This document shows, one piece after another, positions 11,493-22,146 of a DNA stretch of 64,000 nucleotides. Every line of letters begins with the position of its first letter. Position 1 is the first letter of the stretch. Under the pieces are notes generated by a model. That model had not been told where the DNA came from. It was given only the letters and a program-made list of their open reading frames with translations, and searched no databases. This DNA is from Bathymodiolus brooksi (Eukaryota > Mollusca > Bivalvia > Mytilida > Modiolidae). The stretch spans positions 79,411,095 to 79,475,094 of the forward strand of contig OY804579.1 in NCBI GenBank assembly GCA_963680875.1. Reading direction: 5' to 3'. Position numbers and translations under genes: made by a program.

Positions 11493-11528
11493 TATCACCA
11501 CAGTGTGGTGATACAACATCTTGTATCA
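11493..11528. repeat. Overlapping hairpins
   Basis: TATCACCACAGTGTGGTGATA (11493-11513; one central mismatch) is followed by TGATACAA-CATC-TTGTATCA (11509-11528). The two perfect or near-perfect palindromes share TGATA, so alternative foldings compete. Confidence 0.6.
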
Positions 11529-12422
11529 GACAGGCGACTTTCGTTAATGTCAAAGGAAAACGTACAAAATGTTAGATAATAAGCTTTATTACCAAACAAG
11601 TTACAATTTCTGTCATAGCATATACAAATAATGGTTGTTTGGTGAATTTTAGTCAATGTGCAGAGATGGACATACTTTTTAAAGAATACCGACCCCGTTT
11701 TAACTACTATGATCTAGAGATTTCATGATAGCAGATTGCTAAGCGCCGAAAATGGGTGCACAGAGATACGACAAATCAGCGTTAGACGGGAGTACTCTTC
11801 ACATAAAACAAATGCTTCCTTCTCTTTGAATTGAATTTGCTAAATATCATTTTAGATATATCAAGATAGCGCTGTGTATATCAATATCACAATTAATTCA
11901 TGACTGTTTGTTCAAATCTTATAAATACAAAGTAAATTTGTGTAATTCTATTAGGTTTGCAAGTAACAATAATAATGGAAGGTTTCTCCCAGCAGATTGT
12001 ACAATCAAAATGTATGTGAATATTTGAACAGCCTCAGTACAAGTTTCATTCAAATGTGGCATAATATGGAAATCGTTTTTTCGTCCTGTCCATCAAAATA
12101 ATTCCCAAGACGAAGAATAAATTATATGTTGATTGTATTGTATAACAGATGTGTGCCATGGTTTCACAGCAGTCAAAGAAGATCGTCATGGCTTACTGAT
12201 ATTTCTAACACGACTAGATAGCTTTCTTGTTTCCCTAGTCTATATAATAAAAGCCATGTACACAATTCCTTAGCACTAGACTTACTTTTGGAGCATCAGA
12301 CTATGTGATAATATTATTTTTAGTAGGATTTTAACAATCATAATCGGCATTTCAATTACATGTGGAGAACAGTTTCATGATCGAATCATTTAAATAAAGG
12401 GGAAATTATACCCATAGAAGAA
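11529..12422. other. No gene seen
   Basis: AT-rich, without recognised repeats. Confidence 0.35.
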
Positions 12423-12665
12423 GGTTATCCCCGCCACTTTTTATTGAAGTGCGTGTACTAAGCAAGGAACGTGACACGCGTTGCGGGTATTGATTTCGCC
12501 TCTCTTTCTGAGATTTTCCGATTGTATATTGGGTCTGTTCTAATGGTATAGTATTTTATGTTTTTCATTCCATTACTAGAAAACATTCAATCCCAATTCC
12601 AATTATTTCAATAAAAGTGGCGGGATCAAGTTTTATGGGCCAAAATGAAGTACCACAGACTGAAT
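12423..12665. repeat. Inverted repeat enclosing a DR3 copy
   Basis: Arm CCCGCCACTTTTTATTGAA (about 12431-12450) is the inverse of TTTCAATAAAAGTGGCGGGA (about 12604-12625), which is a DR6-related block. Between them (about 12485-12590) is a DR3 copy (TATTGATTTCGCCTCTCT, GGGTCTGTTCTAATGGTATAG). This may be two opposed DR6 fragments flanking a DR3 insertion. Confidence 0.5.
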
Positions 12666-13469
12666 AGTCATTCATATCATTTGTATATAGAATTCCTTTT
12701 TAAAATGAATGACAAGTAACCTTATTTCGGTAGATCAAGATGTCGAGCCGTTATCTTTCAAACTACCATAAATCTGTATTACATTGTCAATATACTCCCT
12801 TGTTGCCATTGTCAGTTTGCATTTTGAGATAAAGCGAATTTTCCAATAATATTTTCCGATTGTTTAATAAATGCTTGCCCCCAAAAAAGAATTTAAAAAC
12901 CTTTAACGCATTTAAAATTCTATCTACGTAAAGCATGTATTGGGTTATTTGTATAAATTGTGAAATTTAGTGGGCGCTATTCCCACGGAAATACCGGTTA
13001 CCGCAGAATCAGAATGCACATTTTTATGCAAAAATGACATGCAGATCGCGATAAAACTGACAAATATCTATTACAATAGATGCTTGGTTTTGTATGTTAC
13101 TAAGTTAGGCTTTGTTTGTATAATATCAATGATTGTTTTCATTCATAAAGCCATTATTCAAATGTTCTTGAAATGAAATCCCGATAAAGATGTGTTAATG
13201 ATTAATAGCGCTGCAATAGAAGATCGTTTTTGTTTCATTTTTAATTGCTTATATTTCACAAACGGAAGTCGCCGAATATGGGAAAGAGCTTTTATCATTT
13301 GCGATGAATAAATAAATTGTTTATAAATTCGATTCATTCTCTATTTATTTATTAAAAATTAATAATATCCTGATAAATCTTATTGGTGTTAGTTATAGTA
13401 ATAAATTAATCAAATACCTCTAAAGCTGACAAATGTGTGATATGATAGGATATCTATACAATAGTTAAT
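12666..13469. other. No gene seen
   Basis: AT-rich sequence; a 68-codon frame at 12970-13176 (+) has nothing recognisable. Confidence 0.35.
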
Positions 13470-14003
13470 GTGCAGAGCATGTCTCGATTGGTCCTTTGTC
13501 TAGTAGGGTTTAGTGTTGCGCACGAATACATGTTTGTTAGACATTCGTTTTATGTCCTTTATCTAGTGGGGTTTAGTGCTGTGCACGAATACATGTTTGT
13601 TAGACATTCGTTTTATGTCCTTTGTCTAGTAGGGTTTAGTGCTGCGCACGAATACATGTTTGTTAGACATTCGTTTTATGTCCTTTGTCTAGTGGGGTTT
13701 AGTGTTGCGCACGAATACATGTTTGTTAGACATTCGTTTTATGTCCTTTATCTAGTGGGGTTTAGTGCTGCGCACGAATACATGTTTGTTAGACATTCGT
13801 TTTATGTCCTTTGTCTAGTAGGGTTTAGTGCTGCGCACGAATACATGTTTGTTAGACATTCGTTTTATGTCCTTTGTCTAGTGGGGTTTAGTGCTGCGCA
13901 CGAATACATGTTTGTTAGACATTCGTTTTATGTCCTTTATCTAGTAGGGTTTAGTGCTGCGCACGAATACATGTTTGTTAGACATTTGTTTTATGTCCTT
14001 TAT
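13470..14003 (+). repeat. 63-bp minisatellite, 8 copies, open in frame
   Basis: Eight head-to-tail copies of a unit containing TAGTGGGGTTTAGTGCTGCG and ACATGTTTGTTAGACATTCG. Because 63 is divisible by three the array stays open for 184 codons, with a repeated LVGFSAAHEYMFVRH core. Units differ by single substitutions (V/A, C/Y). I see no evidence that it is translated; the open frame follows from the period. A ninth unit lies beyond a DR6 body at 14322-14385. Confidence 0.9.
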
Positions 14004-14321
14004 AAGCGATGCATTTTCATATAGTGAAAATGTATAAAGTTAAAGAAGTCAACAAATGTCAAGGATATTTTTTTTGTCAATGTGTGACGTAAAAATATTT
14101 TTGACATTTACGTCACCGAATATGGTACTGCTTTGACAATTATTTTACCTATTTTGTTCCTGTATTTAAATACTGTTATAGTGACAGCCGGAACCTTTGA
14201 ACCGTAATGAGAGCGGGAGGTTTGGCGCCTTGTTGACTGATTTTGTCTGTTTATATAATTATGAGTTTTGACTTTCCCTTTGTAAGATTGTTCGGAGTTC
14301 GGTAATTTTGTTATTACCCTT
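14004..14321 (-). mobile_element. DR6 element with small conserved frame
   Basis: On the minus strand it matches the plus-strand copy at 40436-40800 with an internal deletion. Part of the minus strand is open and encodes IRVITKLPNSEQSYKGKVK followed by THNYINRQNQST; nearly the same peptide is encoded at 40.4 kb. The far end carries inverted 9-mers TGACGTAAA (14085-14093) and TTTACGTCA (14107-14115). It splits the 63-bp array. Family unknown to me; possibly a non-autonomous element or a piece of a larger one. Confidence 0.65.
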
Positions 14322-14385
14322 ATTTGTCTAGTGGGGTTTAGTGCTGCGCACGAATACATGCTTGTTAGACATTCGTTTTATCGGT
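14322..14385 (+). repeat. Ninth 63-bp unit, separated from the array
   Basis: One unit of the 13.47-kb minisatellite (TTGTCTAGTGGGGTTTAG to CATTCGTTTTAT) on the other side of the DR6 body. The array stops at CCTT and this unit resumes at TTGTC, as expected if the DR6 body inserted into the array. Confidence 0.8.
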
Positions 14386-14439
14386 TTGTACGTCAAAGAA
14401 GGGTCTATCAAGACCTATGAAATGGAGAACAGTGGAAAA

Positions 14440-14640
14440 CAAAAGGTAGATATCTAATTTAGTACACACGACGCGTTTTTTTGGAATTGCCTAAATCAGG
14501 TACGCTCGTAGTCATGCAAAAGATTGGAATTAAAATTATTTAAATATCTTTGGGAGCAAGTAAACAAAATGGCCTAAATATTAAGACAAGTTCATCGGCT
14601 ATGGTTACCTATGTCTGAGAGAGATATTTTAATCATATAC
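14440..14640 (-). repeat. DR4 dispersed repeat, long single copy
   Basis: Read on the minus strand: CTCAGACATAGGTAACCATAG, TTACTTGCTCCCAAAGATA, CCAATCTTTTGCATGAC, GAGCGTACCTGATTTAGG and CGTCGTGTGTACTAAATTAG. It shows that the units amplified at 35.3, 39.3 and 63.4 kb are neighbouring parts of one element. Confidence 0.75.
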
Positions 14641-15064
14641 GTTAGTTGTTTCTGAGAATGAATTTTTCTCTAATATACATTTGCACCCACGTCCTTGGTG
14701 TATTTTGCAAAAGATTGAAAAGCTCTCGCATCAGTTAGTTTTCAAACCTAACCATCTGAAGATTTAACTAGATTGAGATTAAAGAAATGTTGTTTTTTGA
14801 TTCTCCGTTATATATCTCTAACGTATTGTTCAAATTTCAATTGATTTTGTGATAAGTACACTTAAACTCCAAAGAAAGTTTGGATCAATGGATGTCAGGA
14901 TATTGATGCATTACATTTCCTTATTGACAAATTAAACTACACATTTCAATATCAGTTTACTTCCACAACTCAATCAGTGATGCTGTTTGTTCTTGAAATT
15001 TGTTATCATTTTGAATCTGTTTCTGTCTAAATTGTATATCACACTAGTTTTTTAGTATTCGTTT

Positions 15065-15300
15065 CTCTCAACCATTAGTTTTCTGTGTAGTGATATGTAG
15101 ATAATTATTTGTCCCCTTGTCCTTTTTCTTTTGACAATTGTATGTTCTGTCCTTCGTCGATTTATGTCTTCTGGTGGTACTTGTTGCTCAACCATTAGTT
15201 TTCTGTGTAGTGAATAGTTTCTCATTGTTTTTCCCTTTGTACTTTCTGTCCTTCTTCGAAATACGGCTTCTGATTACCCCTTTGGGATCTTCAGACTTTT
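15065..15300 (+). mobile_element. RT-element tail, internally duplicated
   Basis: Two successive partial tails, each with CTCAACCATTAGTTTTCTGT (about 15068 and 15187) and TGTCCTTC followed by a TTCGAAATACGG-like block. The second ends with TTCTGATTACCCCTTTGGGA. Confidence 0.7.
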
Positions 15301-15437
15301 TCGTTCTTGATGCCCCCATCAGAACCATGTGTTCGAATATGAATACAGAAATGGATATTTTACTTTTAATAATAATGTCAAAAAGGCAAATGAATCGTGC
15401 ATACTAGTTCAAATTAATGTATGCAAACGACTATGTG

Positions 15438-15440
<3 letters not shown>

Positions 15441-15480
<40 letters not shown>

Positions 15481-15503
15481 TATTGATTTATTGATTGATT
15501 GAT

Positions 15504-15532
<29 letters not shown>
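15441..15532. repeat. TGAT/TTTA microsatellite
   Basis: About 14 TGAT units grading into TTTA units, abutting an RT tail on the right. Confidence 0.9.
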
Positions 15533-15534
<2 letters not shown>

Positions 15535-15579
15535 AAACAGCGGTACAAAGCAAACACGGCGAAACACATTTGGTTTATT

Positions 15580-15745
15580 GCCCCTTCCGAAGCGCATGAG
15601 TTCACCCTCAGTTTTCAGTGTGATTTCTGTGTAGTGTTATGTAGAACATTGTTTGTCATTTGTCTGTTTTTCTTTTTGGTTATTGTATTTTCTACTGTCT
15701 TTCGAATTACGGTTTATGATTACACCTTTGATATCTTCAAAGTAT
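15580..15745 (+). mobile_element. RT-element 3' tail, solo copy
   Basis: GCCCCTTCCGAAGCGCATGA, GAGTTCACCCTCAGTTTTCA and GATTACACCTTTGATATCTTC in tail order. Confidence 0.75.
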
Positions 15746-15746
15746 T

Positions 15747-15846
15747 ATATATACCATGTATCTTACGAATTAACTTATTTAAACCAACGAATCCGACGGA
15801 TGAGTTGGTTTAAATAAATTCATGAGTAAGATCCATGGTATATATG
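15747..15846. repeat. 100-bp hairpin-forming inverted repeat
   Basis: Left arm ATATACCATGTATCTTACGA...TTATTTAAACCAAC pairs with right arm GTTGGTTTAAATAA...GAGTAAGATCCATGGTATAT, leaving a short loop (GAATCCGACGGAT). It begins where the RT tail at 15580-15745 ends. MITE-like; no target duplication identified. Confidence 0.75.
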
Positions 15847-15870
15847 GTTTGTAACAGAAATTACATGATT

Positions 15871-15960
15871 GATAGATCTATGACGTCAAAATCATGGAAT
15901 AAGAGATATATGACGTCAAAATCATGGAATGACAGATCTATGACGTCAAAATCATGGAAT
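15871..15960. repeat. 30-bp x 3 direct repeat, each with a CRE octamer
   Basis: Three adjacent 30-bp units, each with TATGACGTCAAAATCATGG. TGACGTCA occurs at 15881, 15911 and 15941, i.e. at exact 30-bp spacing (about three helical turns). CRE is a CREB/ATF site; no adjacent gene is seen, so a regulatory role is only a possibility. Confidence 0.9.
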
Positions 15961-17095
15961 AACATCAAGATCTTCATGTTAAACCATGGTTTGTAAACGT
16001 TCACTATTTTTAAGTTGATTACTGCATAAAAACATCAAAGGAAAAATGCGTATTTATGTTACAACATCCCTTTCTCAATATTTTTAAAACCTTTCAATCT
16101 TTACAAAACGGTAATCCTTTAACATTTCAAATATTTCCATTTGATATATATATATACGAACTTCAGTTAAACATTGAATAAAATTAATTGTATTGGTAGA
16201 TTACAGTCACATTTCACTAAAACAAGTGTTAAAATAATAAAAATACAAATAGTGAACTTACCTAAAATTTATTATGCTGATATTCAAGTCTATATATTAG
16301 CCCGGTAAATACTTATTGGTCAATAGTGTTAAATTCCTATACAGATGATAATAGTTGGTTTGAGACTCGTTCAGAGGCGAACACAGCGTAGTTCAGTTTT
16401 TGTGTTTCATTAGCAATTGACTCGTACTTCAGACTATGATAACATTTGATTGGTAAATCTAACGTGAAAATGTGATCAACAGTTCAGTCTCGAATTACAT
16501 TTCTTCTGTGAATGATCTACAAAAACGAAATTGATAATAAAGCGCATAGAGTTTGTACGTTATGGACAAATTATCCAGCTTTGTAATATCTCAGAGGATT
16601 TGTGATTGACGATGGTAGTCTATATAATTATTCCGATTGCTATGCAATATGAGACGATAATTTTTTCACAATTACATTGAAACATGCTTATTTTCGATAC
16701 ATACAGTCATGTTTGTTTGTTGTACACCGGGGGTCTTTAATTTGTATGGTTATTCTTTACAGTAATCATTGTGTATTTATTTTCATTACAAACTGGCAGG
16801 AAGATTGTTTATAAACAATGAGCAAGTAATTTTAGATATTCTATCTATTCTGTGTTTTTCTTTCACGTATTTACTTAAACTGAAAGGAAAAGTATATACA
16901 AATCACATCGCTTTTAGCTAATCCTGATTTCTAAGCATACTATTATTACAAGTTCTTGCATAGGAAATATACATGTTCAAATTTAACGTTGGGTTCACAC
17001 GGATTGCGTTTTAGATTAGCTTCAGCTGAAACGTTTAAGCTTGCAACGTTTCAGAAATCAACATGTGTTCAGACATCAAAACTATAAGGTCTTGT
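15961..17095. other. No gene seen
   Basis: AT-rich; a short TA microsatellite near 16144. No recognised repeats. Confidence 0.35.
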
Positions 17096-17446
17096 AACCA
17101 CATCGGAGGTGTAATTGTTAGCGAGCTCGCCTCGATTGCAGTAGATCATGGGCCCAAGTCCCTGTCGGGTCAAACCAAAGCTTATAAAATTTGTATTTGT
17201 TACTCCTTCGCTAATCACACAGTTTTTATAAGTAAGAACAACGACTAGTTGGCTGGGAATCAGGATAATGTGTCTGAGTGAAGCGAAATATGTCTACCCG
17301 AAGACTGTTGTTTCTGTGAGCACTATAAACACCCAACTGATCGTGTTGGCTATGAACAAAGCAGGCATCATTTCATCGAAATATAAATTGCTGTCGCCAT
17401 AATATAGCTGCAAACATGTTAACTTGGCGTTTAACAACATCCACTC
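17096..17446 (+). mobile_element. SINE-A, near full length
   Basis: tRNA-like head with an A-box-like GGTGTAATTGTTAGCGAGC and a diverged B-box-like GGGCCCAAGTCCC. Then GGGTCAAACCAAAGCTTATA, the body TAAGTAAGAACAACGACTAG (about 17231) and TTGGCTGGGAATCAGGATAA, then TAATATAGCTG and GGCGTTTAACAAC at the tail. It contains one copy of the 35-bp segment that is amplified about 179-fold at 54-60 kb. Confidence 0.85.
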
Positions 17447-18004
17447 TTGGGAAGCGTTTCAAATAAACGTATCGCGTCCGTACAGTAATTTGTTTTTTCT
17501 ATGTCGATTCGCTGATCTTTTGCATCCACTGTAATGCCCTCCAAATACGGTTCAGACACGTATTCGTTACAGAAAGTGGTAGGTAAAGTATTGTTGATTA
17601 AAAAATACATTTCATCTAAAACCATTTCTAAACGCAGTAGAAATTTGACGACGTGTGAATGTACAATGTGTGTTTCGAAATGATTTCGATGTGTTTTTGG
17701 CAGCCTTAAAGGCATATATGAGATCAACAGAAATCGAACGTAAATAATTATAAAACTTATTCTAGATTACACCAAAGCAAACATATAGTGCATTCTTGTT
17801 GAAAACAGAATCACGATTTGGTTTGAACACGTCGCAAAAACGTAACAAATAAAATCGGTTAAGCGTTACAGTATAAACTGTAACAGAGTGATCTGTTATT
17901 TCATAATGTGTTATAAGAGATGTAGTAATATCGTTCACAAGTATTTGATCGTAGCGGAAACAAAGTGTAAAACAAAAAAAGTTAGCAGTCATGTATTTGT
18001 GTGT
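17447..18004. other. No gene seen
   Basis: Two featureless 90-98 codon frames on the minus strand lie here; their length is within chance expectation. Confidence 0.35.
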
Positions 18005-18110
18005 TAGGCGTATCGATTTTGACTCTTTCCACAATTGTTCTATTGAAATTTGGGACTGTTCTGACAGTGTAGTATTTTTTGTTTTTCATTTTGTTATCCT
18101 AAAAATCTTC
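18005..18110 (+). repeat. DR3 dispersed repeat copy
   Basis: GTGTTAGGCGTATCGATTTTG, CCACAATTGTTCTATTGAAA, TTGGGACTGTTCTGACAG. It matches the inverse copy at 41.35 kb across about 90 bp. Confidence 0.65.
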
Positions 18111-18789
18111 AGAAGAGAAATATGGTAAATCTTGAGATATTCAACTGTCATCATAGCTTTCAAACTGAGATAAGCCAGTCAATGTTCGTTTATAGCACAA
18201 AAATGTTCTATTGACACGAAAATGTAAGATATGTTAATTGTCCAATTAATGTGGAGGTAAACATCAAGAATATGAAGAACATTATCAGCATATAAGGGTT
18301 AATAGTTGAAGGACATCGATGAATTTGTTATGAATGCTTGTCTTCTTTTTTTTTAGCTATTATTCCTTTAAAACTTGTATCTGTAATATTTTGTTAACAA
18401 TTCAAGAGACCAGGCATTTGATATTATGAAATAAATGTCACTCGTAAGAGAAAGTCAGAATGATGATTTTGGATATTATATTTAGTCATAGCTAATTTTC
18501 GTTCGCGAATAATATATATTTTGTGTGATAAGAAATTGGTCCTCGCCTCGCGGTAGGCTAAATGTTGATAGATGCGTTGTAGTCGGAATAATAATGTGAC
18601 CTTTTATGAGTGACATGTCAATTGCATGTCGTAAATTAAAAAAAAATGCTACTATTAACAGATTAAAATCATTAGAGTGTTGCTCTACGAAAAAAAAAAT
18701 AAATACAAAAAAATAAATAAATACAGCACTGTAAAAATATTTCCAAAACTCAATAGAAAATCATGGAAAGATGCAAAAATGATACCACT
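18111..18789. other. No gene seen
   Basis: AT-rich with A-runs near 18690-18720. Confidence 0.35.
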
Positions 18790-18975
18790 TAACACACAAA
18801 CACACGACCGTTCCCTTTCCATGCTTGGAACAGGCACTTCAATAAAAAGTGGTGGGGTTAAACCAGTTTAATGGTCCTAAACTTTCCCTCTGTGTGAAAT
18901 GATGCGGTCATGCAAGTGTTTTCCACATGTGAAATGCCGATTCTAACATATAACCGGGCGAATAGCGTTATTATA
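18790..18975 (+). repeat. DR6-related repeat
   Basis: GCTTGGAACAGGCACTTCAA, GTGGTGGGGTTAAACCAG, TTTAATGGTCCTAAACTTTC, CGGTCATGCAAGTGTTTTCC. Same subfamily as 9.57 and 44.06 kb. Confidence 0.65.
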
Positions 18976-19010
18976 AATAACAATATAATCTTGAAAAATA
19001 AAATAATATT

Positions 19011-19149
19011 TAAGAATTGAATGCATTTTTTTGTAGTTTTATTGGCGTGTAAAAGCGTGGACCGAAGCATAGCGCTTCATACAAAAAAATTGCCTCGGTC
19101 CACGCTTTTACACGCCTATAAAACTACAAAGAAATGCATTCAATTCTTA
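19011..19149. repeat. Large inverted repeat, 55-bp arms
   Basis: Left arm 19011-19065 and right arm 19095-19149 are near-perfect reverse complements (TAAGAATTGAATGCAT..., GGCGTGTAAAAGCGTGGACC...). A 29-bp spacer carries its own small hairpin, GAAGCATAGCGCTTC. Foldback or MITE candidate without visible coding capacity. Confidence 0.85.
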
Positions 19150-19287
19150 TAATTACTTTTAAATCACACCAAAATTTAATATAGTTGAATTTTTCGTTGT
19201 GAATTTTATTTGTGCTAGATTATTTGCTGTTGGAAATTACTACGCCATTGATTGTTTACATCTGACGTCGTCATGGAGGCACGTGAA

Positions 19288-19309
19288 AGTTCGGGTTTTA
19301 GTTTTATTG
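19288..19309 (+). repeat. Third, partial copy of the 19.01-kb arm
   Basis: TAGTTTTATTGGGATGTAAAA differs at two positions from the arm block TAGTTTTATTGGCGTGTAAAA, about 140 bp beyond the palindrome. Confidence 0.5.
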
Positions 19310-20384
19310 GGATGTAAAACACCTCTTTTATCATCATGTGACCACTTCATAACCAATCGTATTGCAACATTTCAATGAAAAACGGAAGTAATGTAATTAT
19401 ATATATATGATGTGTTCTTGATATGAAATAATAGACAACATGGCCACTAGACGCTAGATAACCACTCATGTTACAACACCCTCATCTCTAAATCATTATT
19501 TGTTTCTAAGATATGATACTTGTTATTGTCAATATCATTTCTCCGTGTTACACATTCATATCTAGTTAAAAAACAAATTGCTAAATCTAAGAATTGGCAC
19601 GATCCATTAAGATTGCTGGTCTTGCTAAAGGTGAGTATATGGAATTTCTAATTATCCATAGCTAATATATCCTGAAGCCTTGATTCAAGGTATAAAGAGT
19701 ATACAATTATTGCCTAATAAACTAATCCGTTTGTGTTTCAAAGCATCATTTTTTTAAATGCATAGTAGTATAAAAATAAGATAATATTCAGAGGTACAGA
19801 ATTAGTTCCCATTGGAATTTCAACCATCATTTTTTTCTACAAGGGAGCATAGATATTGTCTAACACAATATTGTTGGCATTTATCATATCCTTGTAATGT
19901 GTATTATCTTTCTCCAAAGCTATATATTGTATTTAGAAAGGCGCTATACTATTTATTTTAAAAAAAAACAAACAAACAAACAAACAAAACAATACATTTG
20001 TTTTCTATGAAACATGTTGCTTAGTCTCAATGGGACAATAAAAGTAAATTTACACAAAAGATTTGAATCAAAGACGTTTAATATACATTGTAAATACATA
20101 TGAAGGGAGTAACAATATACTTTTAATCAAGTATAAGACGTTCAACTGCAATGCACATTTCTAAGCGTTTCTGATTGTTTAAGAGTATGGTGACAACTAT
20201 TCTAGACGCATTGACATTTGAAACTTTCTTCATAGAATCATACTTGTTTATATGATATTATTTGTGCTGGCAAGAGTTTAAATTATTCAATAGTTGTTAT
20301 TGATATTAGTCATTGTATATTTTGTAAGTCTGAAATTAAATAAAATACCAATAAAAAATAAATAAACAGAATAATGATGTCTGG
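19310..20384. other. No gene seen
   Basis: AT-rich. Contains an AACA microsatellite at about 19965-19988. Confidence 0.35.
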
Positions 20385-20433
20385 TCTTTATGGTGAACGG
20401 ACACGCTGTCTAATGACAGCTTCACCATAGAAA
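20385..20433. repeat. Small hairpin
   Basis: TTTATGGTGAA pairs with TTCACCATAGAA, and the inner GCTGTC-TAAT-GACAGC forms a stem-loop. Confidence 0.6.
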
Positions 20434-20522
20434 TTTTGCTTCACTTCATTTTCGTATCTTTTATAATATTAATATACGGTCTGCTTAAGTGTTCAAACCC
20501 AGGAATCTATTTTTAAGACAAC

Positions 20523-20573
20523 TGCCATTGCATTGTCTGTCCTTATGGTTTCTGATCTTCAAACTGTTCCTTC
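20523..20573 (+). repeat. RT-tail scrap with internal deletion
   Basis: ATTGTCTGTCCTTATGGTTTC joined to TCTGATCTTCAAACTGTTCC keeps the end blocks of the tail in order. Confidence 0.45.
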
Positions 20574-20789
20574 TGCAATCGTATAACTATGAACTACAGC
20601 CGTTAAAGAAATTAACCCACCAATGAGATATATGATTGGTGTGCATTCTAGTGTTGTATTCCATTTTCGAGAAAAAAAACTTTTCCATAAAACACAGTCT
20701 TATATATATGTGTGTTTTAAATTATATCTTGTATAGGATGAATGTTTTTACAGATACAGTCTCAGAAGGTACATATTGCAATCGTCTGA

Positions 20790-20990
20790 AGCAAGTGACA
20801 GCCATTTAATAAATTTACCCCATTTGAGTGTATAAATATCATATATACCTTTTCACATTCAAACCAAGAATGTTAGAATTATATTTTTGTTGCTGACAAT
20901 CGTTTTGAAGTCATGTTTCTCGCTTCTCTCTGTGGGATTGAACCCATACCGTTGAACAATTTAGCCCCTTTGGTTAAATCCAGTATATAG
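20790..20990 (-). repeat. Possible tRNA-headed repeat (third SINE-like family)
   Basis: On the minus strand a B-box-like GGTATGGGTTCAATCCC precedes a body that ends with the TGGCTGTCACTTGCTT block. That block and its flank recur at 21178-21225, and an AACGGTATGGGCTCAAATC block recurs near 21800. Too diverged for certainty. Confidence 0.35.
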
Positions 20991-21354
20991 TAATATAGCT
21001 TCATTAATCGTGGTAGTAGTTTGTGACGTAAGGTGAAGCTAAAGGCCGACATTAAACTCGTGTTTAAGCGTGATGCGATGGTATATAAACATGTATTTTC
21101 TTAAATATCAATTTGTGATATGTAACTAGAGATTATGAATTATATATTACATAGAGTGATTTGCCACACCGCTGGCATAGGAACTATATATTACAATCCT
21201 CTCAAGCAAGTGACAGCCATATAACAGACCCCCGAACCTCGAAAGGATACTGGGTTGCATAATGGTTCTACGTCTGAAAGGTTAGCCCAACATTGCTATA
21301 ATCCTTTTTATATTTGTGTTTATCCTTTCCTAAGCGAGAAATTCATACCATCTA

Positions 21355-21645
21355 TGTCATGTAATTGAATGATAAGAAATGTATCCGGAGAAGATAAGCA
21401 TTTAACGGACAAGAACTGTCAATGAAAATCTAGGTGTATTCATATATAATATAGGGCTTTTCATATGTCTTTCTGTATCGTCTCCTGTTAATCATAGACA
21501 GCCCATTTAACCCTTCGGTAAAGCGATCGAGACGATAATAAAAAATCATGTAATTGAATGATAAGAAAATTATCCATAGTATATAAGCATTTAACGAACT
21601 AGATATGTCAATGAAAAACTAGATATATGATATAGGGATTTTCAT
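21355..21645. repeat. Diverged ~190-bp-period duplication
   Basis: CATGTAATTGAATGATAAGAAA, TAAGCATTTAACG, TGTCAATGAAAA and ATATAGGGCTTTTCAT / ATATAGGGATTTTCAT occur in the same order in both halves (from about 21358 and 21547). Confidence 0.65.
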
Positions 21646-21970
21646 GTATTTCGTCTAAAATTAGCGACCTAATCATATAATCTGGGATCAAAAATCGCTC
21701 TATATTCTGGCGTAGTAACACGAATATCCCGATCTTTTTATATCGTAGATTGTGGCCGAGATGATTAATTGGTTCGTCAAAATTCGAACCAAGTGTAACA
21801 ACGGTATGGGCTCAAATCTAAGTAAGAACAAAAATACAAAGAAATGATCAACTCTAACACTGTATGACTATACATTTAGAGTCAAACATTTCGCTACCGA
21901 ATAAGGAAACGTCAGATTGGTTTACTTGACTGTGTAAATCGGATTGAGCAATGTAGTATTGTTTTAAAAG

Positions 21971-22146
21971 CCATGAGTTCAACCCCGGTTTTTAGTGGGG
22001 TTCGTGTTACTCGATCTTTAGTTTTATGTGTATATTTTGTAGATCGTTGTTTGTCCTTTTGTACTTTTTTCTTTTGACCATTGTGTTGTCTGTTTTTCTT
22101 CGATATACGGATTCTGATTACCCCTTTGGTGTCTTCATACTCTTCT
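21971..22146 (+). mobile_element. RT-element 3' tail, well preserved
   Basis: Nearly complete tail in sense orientation: GGTTTTTAGTGGGGTTCGTG, TTACTCGATCTTTAG, GTTGTTTGTCCTTTTGTAC, ACCATTGTGTTGTCTG, ATACGGATTCTGATTACCCC, TTTGGTGTCTTC. Useful as the reference copy. The overlapping reading frame is not a gene. Confidence 0.85.

Noticed and set aside
13470..14024. 184-codon repeat protein (LVGFSAAHEYMFVRH units)
   Set aside because: Open only because the 63-bp period is divisible by three; no signal of selection, and it runs antisense to the DR6 frame next to it.
17096..17170. True tRNA gene
   Set aside because: A/B boxes are present, but the acceptor stem does not close and the sequence continues as a SINE body.
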